From NCBI GenBank assembly GCA_003254925.1, contig QANZ01028825.1:28418-92417 (forward strand): a stretch of DNA of 64,000 nt, in the 5' to 3' direction. Every line of letters begins with the position of its first letter. Position 1 is the stretch's first letter. This stretch comes from Chamaecrista fasciculata. Lineage: Eukaryota > Streptophyta > Magnoliopsida > Fabales > Fabaceae. Positions 1-10,719 of this stretch are shown in pieces. Under the pieces are notes generated by a model that was not told the DNA's origin, ran no database searches, and was given only the letters and a program-made list of their open reading frames with translations. Made by a program: the position numbers and the translations under genes.

Positions 1-91
1 CGTCAATGATAAAAGATATATATATATATATATATATTTAACAGTGTTATAATTAAATATAACCTAATATTTCTAAAGAATATATAATATA

Positions 92-904
92 GGCCAAAAT
101 GCGAATTTGGTCCTGTAACTTTACTCCAGGTCTCAAATCAGTCCTATATCTTTTTTGTCTTGAATTTAGTCTTGTATCTTTGCTCCAGGTCCTAAATCAG
201 TCCTATATCTTTTTTTGTCTAGAATTTGTTCCCATATATTTTGAAAACCTCTCACTGTTAGTCCTCCGTCCATTTTAAATTACAGTTTAGTCCTGAAAAC
301 TTTAAGTCCCTTTCACTTTAGTCCCTAACTTTCAAAATGAAAGTGAAAGAGCATCCCTAAAGATTCTCAAACCTTACATCTTGGTCCCTAATCCATGAAT
401 TCTTCATGAAATGAAATAGAAATGCAAAAACAACACAAATTAAAGCAAATGAAAGAGGGACCAGAACTGAAAACGCAGAAAATTTAAAACTCACCGGAAA
501 ATGCCCCAAACTCGCCGGAAAACGTACGAAAATTGTCAAGAAACTCAAGAATTCATCCAAAAACCTCAATCCTCACTGAAATCTCTCTCAAATAATCGCC
601 CTCAAATACTTTGAGAAAGAATTTTAGAAAATTCAAACTTTCTGTCCCTTTCACTTTCATTTTGATAGTCAGGGACTAAAGTGAAAGGGACTTAAAGTTT
701 TCAGGACTAAACTATAATTTAAAATAGACTAAGGATTAATGTTGGGAGGTTTTCAAAACATATGGGACCAAAATTGAGACAAGAAAAGATATAGGACTGA
801 TTTGGGCCTAGAGCAAAGATACTGGACCAAATTCGAGACAAAAAAAGATATAGGACGAATTGGGACCTGAAAAAAAGTTATAGGACCAAATTCGCACTTT
901 GGCC
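92..904. mobile_element. Foldback MITE, family 1 (Mutator-like), copy 1
   Basis: Long terminal inverted repeats begin GGCCAAAATGCGAATTTGG and end with the inverse CCAAATTCGCACTTTGGCC. The two halves are inverted copies over most of the length, with the second half shortened. The flanking 9-mers are TATAATATA (83-91) and TCTAATATA (905-913), an 8 of 9 match, which fits the 9-bp target duplication of Mutator-like elements. No transposase is visible; the 70-residue open frame at 357-569 on the minus strand recurs in copy 2 and is part of the repeat. A second copy lies at 49041-50209. Confidence 0.8.
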
Positions 905-1230
905 TCTAATATATATCTAAAATAACCAAATCATTATGTATTTAATATATATGTAATAAAATCAATAGTTTGAAGTTGAGCAAAATTATTTCTATGCTAA
1001 TATATTTGAAAAATAATTTTTTAAGAAAATAAAGTGTTCTAAAAAAAGTGCAGTGATGAATAAAGTAATTTTTAAAATAATATATATAAATATAGAGATA
1101 TATAATATAAATAAATATAATATATTAAAGATATAAAAAAGGGTATTTTAGTCTTAAAAGGTTGAGGGAACAAAACAAATATTATTATTTAAGAAATTTG
1201 AAACATATTACAATTTTTAAAGCACATTTA

Positions 1231-2353
1231 GGGTGTGTTTGGATTAGAAGTAGGTAATGAAATGATGATTTTATGTAATGAAATGGTAATGAGAAAATTA
1301 TGTAATGAAAATGTAATGAAAATGGTGTTTTGATTAGTTTGAGATGTAATGAAAAAAATAGGATGTGAAATTATGAAAAAGGGTATGTAATGATTGTGGT
1401 TGGTTGAAATAAATATATGGGTTTTTTTAAATTGTATAGGGGTAGAATTGATAATTGATNNNNNNNNNNNNNNNNNNNNNNNNNNNNNNNNNNNNNNNNN
1501 NNNNNNNNNNNNNNNNNNNNNNNNNNNNNNNNNNNNNNNNNNNNNNNNNNNNNNNNNNNNNNNNNNNNNNNNNNNNNNNNNNNNNNNNNNNNNNNNNNNN
1601 NNNNNNNNNNNNNNNNNNNNNNNNNNNNNNNNNNNNNNNNNNNNNNNNNNNNNNNNNNNNNNNNNNNNNNNNNNNNNNNNNNNNNNNNNNNNNNNNNNNN
1701 NNNNNNNNNNNNNNNNNNNNNNNNNNNNNNNNNNNNNNNNNNNNNNNNNNNNNNNNNNNNNNNNNNNNNNNNNNNNNNNNNNNNNNNNNNNNNNNNNNNN
1801 NNNNNNNNNNNNNNNNNNNNNNNNNNNNNNNNNNNNNNNNNNNNNNNNNNNNNNNNNNNNNNNNNNNNNNNNNNNNNNNNNNNNNNNNNNNNNNNNNNNN
1901 NNNNNNNNNNNNNNNNNNNNNNNNNNNNNNNNNNNNNNNNNNNNNNNNNNNNNNNNNNNNNNNNNNNNNNNNNNNNNNNNNNNNNNNNNNNNNNNNNNNN
2001 NNNNNNNNNNNNNNNNNNNNNNNNNNNNNNNNNNNNNNNNNNNNNNNNAAAAAATGATGAGTGGAGAGAGAAAGTTGTAAGTGTAATAAATGAGGGTATT
2101 GAAAATTACTATTTTGCTAAATAGTTTTTTTATATTTGTATTAGAGTATAGGTAATTATAGGTATTTGAGTAGGGGTATGTTAGTAATTGGATATGAAAT
2201 ATGTAATGAAATGAGTTTGTAATGAAGTGATATTTTTGTAATGACTTTATAATTGGAAAACAAACACCCATATAGCACTGTAGCTTAAGTTATGTAATAA
2301 AAATGGGGATAATAAATTTGTAATGAAAAAATAATTGTTTCCCAAACACACCC
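1231..2353. mobile_element. Tourist/PIF-Harbinger-like element, copy 1 (contains assembly gap)
   Basis: Ends are GGGTGTGTTTGGATTAG on the left and the inverse CCCAAACACACCC on the right, flanked by TTA on both sides (1228-1230 and 2354-2356). This is the 3-bp target duplication typical of PIF/Harbinger and Tourist elements. The arms contain many GTAATGAAATG-like units. The centre is lost in a run of N. The right arm is almost identical to the arm at 63665-64000 and very similar to that of the copy at 58793-60288. No transposase frame is visible. Confidence 0.8.
1460..2048. other. Assembly gap
   Basis: A run of 589 N lies inside the Tourist-like element. Open frames that cross it are meaningless. 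Single N bases also occur at 3342, 5846, 11207, 12891, 21626, 41238 and 59810, mostly in or next to homopolymer or AT-only sequence. Confidence 0.99.
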
Positions 2354-2356
2354 TTA

Positions 2357-5271
2357 TTATTTCTTAACAAGTATTCTAAGGCACTTGTTAGCTTAACTCT
2401 AATATTATTATCATGGCTAGTATATAATAAGTAGAGTATACTACATTTATCATCTTTAAAATCATGAAAAAATAAAATAAAATATTTTCCTCTTCCCTAT
2501 ACATTTGGATTTAAGCATATTTTAAAATTAATCCCCGTTTCGAGTAATACAAGTTGTCAAATCCACATAAGTTAACACAAATATATTAATGTATGAATTA
2601 TTTCTGAGTTACTTTGGGGTGAATTATAGTAAATGTATATCTAGTTTAACTTAATCTCATTTTAGTGTTGTGTGATACAAAACGTCTCACGCTTAGTACC
2701 TTTATTTGCGCCGTTAGCAGTTAAGATACATCTGGGTTGTGGTTTTGTTCCATCAATTTTAACGAAAAATGTTAGTTGCCACTCATGTGACTTAATAAAA
2801 ATCAAATGTTAGTCTTCAAACTATGTAGCAAGTTTCATTTTGGTCATCTCTCCTTTCATATTAAAGTTTCAATCTTTCATCTTGGTTCGATCCCATCTTC
2901 ATTTTCTCCACCCATCCATTTATAAACACTTACTTCTCTGATCTCTTAACAAAGAAAGAGAAAAAAAAAGATAGAAAACAGAAACTAAAGAAAAACTATC
3001 CTAAAGCAATAACAATAGCCAATAAGAACAACAATAGCAAAAAGCAATAGAGTCCGAGAAATGGATCATCTAGAGTTCCTTTCTCTATATTTCTTGTAGA
3101 ATATAATAGAGAAAGGAAAAGAGAGAAAGAGAAAATATGAGTCTTATATATTTTTATTTCATGAAATTCGTATTTTTTCTCTCTTCTTCATCCTTTATCT
3201 CTAACTCTACAAAAAATAGAAAGATAAAGAAATGCAGAAGATCCAATGTCACTGAGAGTCAGTGGTGTGATCACAATACAAATTACAAAATGACAAACAA
3301 TAAGGATAAAGTTGAAGATCTGAAAAAAAAAAAAAAAAAAANCTAGCCCAACCTTGCCCGTGTTTAAGGATAGTCCTATGGGCCTTTTGTTACTTTTTTT
3401 TTAACTTTTTAAAATATAAATAGTTAAAATTTCAATTATATAATTTTTTTAATATGAATCAAAATTACAAGATAATATCTTAAGTCACAATTTAGATGAT
3501 TACTTAATATTCTTAAAATTACATAATAACATTAATAATGTGGAAGTGAAAATGAGTAAAAAAAATATATTTTACAAAATTATTTATTATTTAACCATCC
3601 ATCATTATATGGTTTTTATTATCTTCCCTTGAAAAGTTATTTTTGACTTAATATATTTATCTTTATTTGTATTTAAAAAATATATAAAATGTTAAATAAA
3701 TTGAATTATTATAATAATTTAAATATTTTGGACTACCTTTAATAAAGCCCGACCCTAACCCTATTTTCGCCCTACTCTTATTAGAGTCAGACACAAAAAG
3801 CCCTAATTATAAAATAAGTTAAATTTTGTGGCTCGACACTAAATTATTTTGTAGGGCCTAACCCATTTTAACAGCTCTAATAAGTATAATTGTAATTGAT
3901 AGAAATATTTTTTTTTCTAATAATTTTAGCCCACTAATTAATAATTATTTATTTATTTTTATTTTTATTTTTTACCCTCTCATCAATCTTCCATGTTGCG
4001 TGAGCGTCGCCATCTTGAAAACTTCCACTCATTTACAAAAAACACTGTTGACGTCCCCACTTACTGTAGACTGTAGTCGTATCATTCTGATTTTAACAAT
4101 ATTTTTTAATTATTATGTGATGCAAGATTTTCTTTCTTGACAAATGGAATATAACTAATATTTAAAATTTTGACTTTTTTTAATAAATATATTTCTCAAT
4201 ATTTAAACTTGTTTTCAGGCCAAAAAAAAAAAAGTTGTTTATGGCTTATAATTACCTATCCTTTCTCATAAATTTCATGCGTTTTTAGAGGCGTGTAACT
4301 CTGAGACTTTAGTTTTAAGACTGAAAAAGAAAAGAAAAAAAAAACTAGAAGCATTGCCATTGCCACATGCTACAAATGCTATATATTTTAATTGTAGAAT
4401 TTAGGTGGAAATTAATATTTTGAAATTTTAAAAGAAAAAAGTTTTTCTTTGAGGTGGTATTCGTCCACGTGTTTCATATGCTACAAATATAATAGTTGCA
4501 AATTAATTTACTTATTGAGCTCAAATTAATTTTGCTGGTATATATGCTTCCACTAGGACACAAATATTTTCCTAGCTGAAAGTTGTAGAAAAGAAACCAC
4601 ACAATTCTTCCTGATTTATTTCAGTAACAATACTATTTGACTAACAAATTAAGAATTAATCATCAATTGGCTTACTTAATCACAATCCTTAACTACATGT
4701 CATCAGTTAATGCCATACCAAATGTGAACAAAATCTATTGAGTCATGTCAAATGATTTTTTAAAGAAATCATTAGAGAAAGTTAGAACTCTCTTTCTCAT
4801 TCGTTTTCTTTATTAATTTTGTTTATTTTTAAATGTTTTTATTTAAAATTATAATGTATGGAGAGTGCCTAGAGAGGACAGAACTCTCCCTTATCATTAT
4901 CTTTGATTTGCTTTCAATTTAATAAATAGATTAATGAAAATATTTTTATATAATATATAAGATATATTAAGTTATGTAAAAATATACCAATTTTTACAAT
5001 ATATATAGTTAGTTAACCACTAATTAATCAAAGCACCAATGACTATTTGAGATCTCTAAAAAAATTGATTCTTTTGAAACTTTTCACCTAAAAAGAATTG
5101 CCAACTAATTTATAATGACTGATGTCATCGAAAAGAATTGGTTACCAAACAATTGAACAAAACTACTAGCTAGCTAGTTGATGGGACGTTTGAAATATTA
5201 TACATATTGTCATATTGATGCAAATAAATAATTAACCTCCAATTAAATGAAGCTACGCAAGCATGCATTCT
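2357..5271. other. AT-rich intergenic stretch, no gene seen
   Basis: No credible coding region. It holds a purine-rich patch (2940-3345) and a segment at about 3345-3890 that starts with CTAGCCCAACC and ends with ACCCATTTTAACAGCTCTA. The latter resembles the tip of a hAT-type MITE, but the partner end is unclear. Confidence 0.5.
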
Positions 5272-5280
5272 ATTTTTTAT

Positions 5281-5459
5281 GGGAAAATCTATAGAAAGTG
5301 GGATAGCTTTAGCTATCCAGTTTCTCACCATTGGATCTACCTTTTTCATCTTGAGATTTGTGCAAAAAAAATTATTACACAAATCTCAAGATGAAAAAGG
5401 CAGATCCAATGACTAAAAACTAGGTAGCTAAAGCTATCCCACTTTTCATAGCATAACCC
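5281..5459. mobile_element. Short hairpin MITE, family 10, copy 1
   Basis: A 179-bp, nearly perfect foldback. The arms pair around GATAGCTTTAGCTATCC on the left and TAGCTAAAGCTATCCC on the right, and around CACAAATCTCAAGATGAAAAA near the centre. The ends are GGG and CCC. The 9-mer ATTTTTTAT is repeated exactly at 5272-5280 and 5460-5468, giving a perfect 9-bp target duplication. A related element lies at 10351-10491. Confidence 0.85.
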
Positions 5460-5869
5460 ATTTTTTATTTGTTAAAAGTTAAAACTTAAAAGCCTAGTAA
5501 GTAGTAACACCCTATTTCTCTATTCTAAATTTAGCTACTTCAATTTGAATTTAATTGAATTTTTAATTAGTTGTATAAGAACTCCTATTTCCCTTTGCCC
5601 CTGTATTTTAAAATTTTGATTATTTCAATTTATTTATTTTCCATGATTTAGGATCTTAAATTCTTCCATCATATAAGCTATACTTATTAATTCTACATAA
5701 TTACAGGGAATTTTTTATAATCACTTTTCTTAAATTATATATTCGTATTAACAGAGTGTATGTTATATATGTAATATTATATTTTAAAATATTTTACTCG
5801 AAACTTAATATATTTTTAAAATTATATAAAAAATTTTATTATTATNCTTAAATTAATATATAAATATAA

Positions 5870-6254
5870 GGCAAAAGTACCTTTTTGTCCCCAAACTTTA
5901 TATCAACTATCAATTGTATCCTCAATCTTTTTTTGTGATCAATTTCATCCCTAATGCTTAACATTTTGGTCAATTATATTTTATCATTTGACTAACTTCT
6001 TTCAATATATAAATTAATGACAAACTTCACAGTATTTTTCAATTTAAGTTAGAATTTAAGTTTATTTTTTTTATTAATTTTACATTTCATGTCATTAGCT
6101 ACGTAGATTCTATATTTAATATTTGGCTAAAGTAATAGCAAAGGATAAAATTGATCAAAATGTAAAACATTGGGGACGAAATTGACTGTAAAAAGAATTG
6201 TAGATGAAATTGACAGTTGGTGTAAAGTTTAGAGACCTAAAGAGTACTTTTGCC
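5870..6254. mobile_element. Foldback MITE, family 4 (GGCAAAAGTAC), copy 1
   Basis: A 385-bp element starting GGCAAAAGTACC and ending with the inverse GTACTTTTGCC. It is flanked by an exact 9-bp duplication TAAATATAA (5861-5869 and 6255-6263). Arms match over about 100 bases each side. A short relative is at 60719-60873, and a decayed relative without clear ends is at about 9380-9615. Confidence 0.88.
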
Positions 6255-6263
6255 TAAATATAA

Positions 6264-6988
6264 TAGCTTAATATATAATTAAAATATTGTAAAAAATAAA
6301 TGATGATAATTATAGTTCACTAGAAAAAAGAAATTATGTATACATTAATAAATATAAAAAATTATTACTTTGAATTTTTCATAAATTATTTTATCTATAA
6401 TATATTAAAAATAAAACCTACCTATATTTTTTGTATATGTGAAAATTATAGTAATTAATGCTCTTTAACATGCATGTCCCAATACAAGTATGATATAATT
6501 GAAAATTAAAAGAAAATTCAGCATAAATATTTTATTTAAGGAAATGAAGAAAAAAAAAACTTAGTTGGTGGCTTTTAATTATCTATCTGCTAAGAATGGG
6601 AGAGACAACAAAATACAAGATATCTTAAACGCATAGAATAGACCAGTGATAGATTGCATGGCTAAAATCCAGAGTTTTCATCACAGCTTAAATAATTAGC
6701 TTCTTGCCTTGTGTCCCAGGATTCAATATGGTTCACTGAAATCTCATACCATCACACAGCTAAAAGGAAAAACAAAATGGACAATATATATAGTACTATA
6801 AATGCAATGCTACGTGTAAATATATAAGCTCCATAAGAAAATATATATATGTATATATTTATATTATTGTCATTGTGTGTATGTGTGTATTTATGTTTGG
6901 TAATTGTGGAATTTGATATAGCTGGCGAAACACTACATAACATTTAGTTGCTATATAAGTTTGGAGATCATGACCGGATCGAGTTTGT
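6264..6988. other. AT-rich intergenic stretch, no gene seen
   Basis: No coding signal. It holds simple AT runs and a short TGTGTATGTGTGTATTTATG tract near 6870-6895. Confidence 0.5.
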
Positions 6989-6997
6989 TTTAACTTT

Positions 6998-7481
6998 GGT
7001 TAAAACTTCATTTTGGTCCTCAAGTTATGAGGTAAGTTTTATTTTTATCATAAAATTATTTTTTGTTCCATTTTGGTCTTCAAACTTTCATATTTATTTT
7101 GTTTTGGTCTCCAAATTATGATTTCATATATTTATGTCGTTATTTCTAACTGGACTCGAGTTGACAAATTAAAGAGAAAAAAAATTCATTCTTAGTTACA
7201 AATTGGAAATAAATTTGCAATTGATTTTTATCTCAAACTTGTAACTAAAAATGAAATTTTTATTTCTCTTTGTTAACTCATTTATTAAGACACATATAAG
7301 AGAGGAATAGTCCGTCTCAATTATCCAAGTTATAAATAACAGCAAAAACTTGATGAAATCACATTTTTGGGACCAAAATGAAACAAATGTGAAAGTTTGA
7401 GGAATCAAATGGAACAAAAAATAATTTTATGACTAAAATAAAACATACCCATAGTTTAATTACCAAAATAAGTATTTGACC
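6998..7481. mobile_element. Foldback MITE, family 3, copy 1
   Basis: The left end GGTTAAAACTTCATTTTGG pairs with the inverse of CCAAAATAAGTATTTGACC on the right. The middle forms a further hairpin (about 7165-7290). The flanking 9-mers TTTAACTTT and TTTTGCTTT agree at 7 of 9 positions. Relatives are at 31159-31649 and about 52010-52719. Confidence 0.7.
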
Positions 7482-7788
7482 TTTTGCTTTTTATAGAAGT
7501 TAAACAAATAGTAACAAAATAATACGTAATTTTTGGTAGACAGGTTAATTATAAGTAGTTATATAACCATTCATTCAATAAGCATAAAAGTAAACAACAA
7601 TAAAATAATACGCAAGTAAAAAGGTCTTGCATAATTGCATATATTAATGTATTTAATTCTCGTGATCGAGATGTTAATGACCATTTTATATATAGACGAA
7701 TAATCTTACTAAACTATTAATGACTTAATAGCAATTTATTAACCCCTCTCTTAACTACTTGAATATATATTGTTCTATAAACATTTTT

Positions 7789-8365
7789 GGCAAAACACCC
7801 TTTCGTGCCCTTAATGTTTGCGGTGATTTTCAGTTATGCTTCTAACGTTTCATTTGTGTTAGCTGTGCTCCCAATGTGAAACGTTATTTTCAATTATGCC
7901 CCCACCCTCGTTAGTGTACCGTTTTTCAGAACTTTTGAGCTTCGATCCGTGTTCATTTCAGTTTGTTTTGATAAATGAGTTTATGGGTACTCATTTTCGG
8001 CTCATAAGGATCATTTTGCACATAGAAATTTTGAAAAAAAAATGCTTCGTTTTGCTGCATTTCGTTTTGGTCCTTTTTGGGGTTCATCGGGTCCGATTTT
8101 CTTCGGATTTGGGGCTATTTTGAGCTTAATCTTTGAAATTGATCCAAATAATCAAGTTTGTAATGTCCGAAAATTAAAACTCATATGAAATTTAATCAAA
8201 ACCGAGCTCAAATCGTGCGAAAAGGGTTTTTTTTGTGGATGATTGAAATTGGGGGCATAATTGAAACTAACGTTTCACATTGGGGGCACAACTGACACAA
8301 ATGAAACGTTAGGGGCATAACTAAAAATCACTGCAAACTTTAGGAGCACGAAAGGGTGTTTTGTC
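7789..8365. mobile_element. Foldback MITE, family 9
   Basis: The left end GGCAAAACACCCTTTCGTGC pairs with GCACGAAAGGGTGTTTTGTC on the right, and the ACGTTTCACATTGGG-like block also occurs on both arms. The flanking 9-mers AACATTTTT and AATATTTTT agree at 8 of 9. The single-copy core of about 300 bases (7905-8250) contains a 75-residue open frame that I do not recognise and treat as chance. No other copy is in the window. Confidence 0.75.
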
Positions 8366-8752
8366 AATATTTTTTATATAAAAGACTAATATATATTCTT
8401 TTTTAGACACATTTTATTATTGTTATTATACATTATTATTTAAATTTAACAACTTTATCAACAAAACTCATGCAGAGTTTCCGTTCTTTGTAAAACACGT
8501 TATATTATTTTACATGTATTCATTTAATAGTTAAGATAAAATTAAAAGTTATCAAATTAAAATGCATTTTATAAAAAAATATTAAGAAACCTTTTTTTTT
8601 CACTTTTTTCTTATTTTTTTAATTTCCTTATTTTGGTAGAAGAAAAAAAAAAACTTGTGACCAACTGTTTATCCTTCAGTAAAGGCTCCATGCAACGAAT
8701 ATCCTAATTTTGAAAAAAAAAGGCATAAGGATTTAAAAGTAAAAAAAAGAAA

Positions 8753-9267
8753 GGTCAAAGTCTCAAGTTGGTCACTTATGCATGTGATAGATTTCAAATT
8801 GGTCTCATATCTTTCATTTGTTTTAGATTGGTCCTATATGTTCTCATAATGTTTCAAATTGATCCCAAACCTACTTTAAAGATGGGATTCGACCTTATTT
8901 GTTAGCGATCTTAATTGGACAGAGAAATGACTCCTTAAAAGTTAGAACATAGTTTCAAGTTTGTCGCATTCGGATTTGAAACGAGAGATATATGATCATC
9001 TTCAATTGTTTGATCATGAAATGAGTTACCTATTTTTGAGATTTGATTTGACCTCGTTGGTTGACGGTTTTAACGTATTTGTCAAAAGAAACTTGTAACT
9101 CTAGATTCGTCGCATTTAAATTTGAAGTGAGAGAGATATGACCACATTCAATATTTTTGGGATCAATTTGAAACATTATGGAAAATGTAGGACCAATATA
9201 AAATAAATGAAAGATAAGGGACCAAAAACCTATCTCATATATAAGGGACCAATTTAAGACTTTAGTC
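8753..9267. mobile_element. Foldback MITE, family 2-related
   Basis: The left end GGTCAAAGTCTCAAGTTGGTC pairs with the inverse of GACCAATTTAAGACTTTAGTC on the right. It has the internal module shared with 14542-15331, 26581-27296, 37504-38041 and 48039-48763: an inverted pair of blocks around ATATGATCA, a TCGCATTCG/GACGAATTC-type motif, and AACTTGTAACTC. A target duplication is not clear, so the ends may be off by a few bases. Confidence 0.6.
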
Positions 9268-9379
9268 AAAAGTATATGCTAAAAAATTCAGACTAATACA
9301 AAATGTAACAATTACCATAAAATTATAAATAAACTTTGTTATCTGAAATAGAAGATAATTTTTACACAAGAAAAGACAG

Positions 9380-9615
9380 AAACATTTTTCTAATCTTTAA
9401 ACTATATACCAATTGTCAATTTTTCTCCCTTCTTTTTACGGTCAATTTCGTTTCCAATATTTTACATGTTGATCAATTTTATTCTTAGACCAACTTCTTT
9501 TAATAAATCAACGACCAAAATATAAAATATTATAGACAAAATTGACGGCAAATAAAAAAATATGAACCAAATTGCCAATTAATATAAAATTTTGAGATGA
9601 AAAGAGTTGTGATTA
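9380..9615. repeat. Decayed family 4 foldback
   Basis: CTATATACCAATTGTCAATTT on the left and AAATTGCCAATTAATATAAA on the right are inverted, as are the TACGGTCAATTTCG and AAATTGACGGCA blocks. This matches the interior of the element at 5870-6254, but the terminal GGCAAAAGTAC is gone and no target duplication is visible. Confidence 0.45.
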
Positions 9616-9779
9616 AAATTGAGAAAAATATCAACTCAAAATAAGTGTCATATAATACATTTCATAATCTTTTTAGTTTTGATTGTATAATTTGGCTTGT
9701 TTGGGTATGAACAAAAGGAAGTGGGGATTAAAAAACAGGTGAACCAAAACGGAAAAATACCATCCCATTGGGATTGTTT

Positions 9780-10260
9780 AGTGTCATTTCGCAATCTTGG
9801 TGGCTTTAAAGGCGAATCTAGCTTTGCCGGCGCCTCCCCCTCACGTGCCTCCATGGGTCCCACTCAAACGGTGCATTCCAGCTCACACATTTCCCGCCCT
9901 TCTCATCCTCCGACTGACCCAGATCCGACGGCCACTATTCACGAGGGCCCCACTATCCACGTTTCCGTACGGACTGTTGCCGACGTGGAAGTTTCGCGAA
10001 GAAGCCAATCACGTGGTCCCCTCGTAGGCGTGACGTTACTTTTATTTCTTCTCTCTGAGGTCAGGTGGTGTGGGGCCCACAGGTCGCGATCAGATCAGGT
10101 TGTGATTGACACGTGTCAATATCATGGTGGTCCAGGGCCCAGAGAGTTCGGAGATGAGACCAGAAGTAGCTGGGACGGTGTGGATGGGACTTAACGTAAC
10201 CGAACCGATCTACACCGTTGGATTGGTCTCCGTGTCGGTTCCCACTTCCTAATTTCAGCA
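9780..10260. promoter_or_regulatory. GC-rich island with three G-boxes, no gene attached
   Basis: About 480 bases that are visibly richer in G and C than the surrounding DNA. CACGTG occurs at 9842-9847, 10010-10015 (CCAATCACGTGGTCCCC context) and 10110-10115 (GACACGTGTC context), and a TGACGT site lies near 10030. The longest open frame (9697-10194, plus, 165 codons) has no features I recognise and low-complexity Pro/Ser/Thr composition, so I do not call it a protein. The island looks like a plant promoter or leader with ACGT-core sites, but I see no coding exon on either side within several kilobases. It may be an orphaned promoter, a non-coding transcript start, or a fragment of a moved gene. 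Confidence 0.4.
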
Positions 10261-10350
10261 TTCACTTTCACTCTGCTTTAATTTCTTGTGTGTCCATTTT
10301 TGGATTCTATCTCATCAGTAATCAGTAAAATCTTCAAAGATAATGTAATA

Positions 10351-10491
10351 GGGAACATCTATGATAAAAAAAACACTATAGTTATAGCTCATCACTTTTT
10401 GGTCGGTGGATTTCTTTTTTACAAAAATAAAAGAAATCCAACGGTTAAAAAATGATGAGCTATAACTATCCTAATTTTTATAACAAAACCC
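10351..10491. mobile_element. Short hairpin MITE, family 10, copy 2
   Basis: A 141-bp foldback. TATAGTTATAGCTCATCA on the left pairs with TGATGAGCTATAACTAT on the right, and AGAAATCC pairs with GGATTTCT near the loop. The ends are GGG and CCC. The flanking 9-mers AATGTAATA and TGTGTAATA agree at 7 of 9. It sits immediately beside the GC-rich island and resembles the element at 5281-5459. Confidence 0.7.
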
Positions 10492-10552
10492 TGTGTAATA
10501 CTAGATTCTATTAAATATCATATTTCATTTTATCAAAAAAAAAAATCATATT

Positions 10553-10716
10553 TCAAACTAAACATGATTAGTCTAGTGGTTAGGGGGTTTGATCCACCTT
10601 ATGTATGCAATAACTAATTGGTCAGCAACCAATCTTTAAATAGAGCTCAGATCCGCAAAAAATTAGTCCTTAGCCCAGCAGACTGGAAAGATACCTTGAG
10701 CAACCAAAAAAAAATA
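10553..10716 (+). mobile_element. Possible tRNA-derived SINE
   Basis: The segment has TTAGTCTAGTGGTTAGG followed closely by GGTTTGATCC. These resemble the internal A and B boxes of a tRNA-type RNA polymerase III promoter, although unusually close together. It ends in an A-rich tail after GAGCAACC. A short ATCATAT repeat occurs on both sides as a possible target duplication. There is only one copy here, so the assignment is tentative. Confidence 0.35.
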
Positions 10717-10719
10717 TAT

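Noticed and set aside
1228-2271. Long open frames across the N run
   Set aside because: They exist only because N codons are not stops; the real sequence on each side is Tourist arm repeat.
7896-8123. 75-codon frame as a small protein gene
   Set aside because: It lies inside a foldback MITE and partly in its inverted arm; no family resemblance.
9697-10194. 165-codon plus-strand frame in the GC-rich island as a protein gene
   Set aside because: No recognisable domain, low-complexity composition, no supporting splice or codon pattern. Long frames are expected by chance in GC-rich DNA.
10553-10716. A true tRNA gene at the SINE-like segment
   Set aside because: The A- and B-box-like motifs are too close together and no cloverleaf with acceptor pairing can be drawn; a SINE head is more likely.
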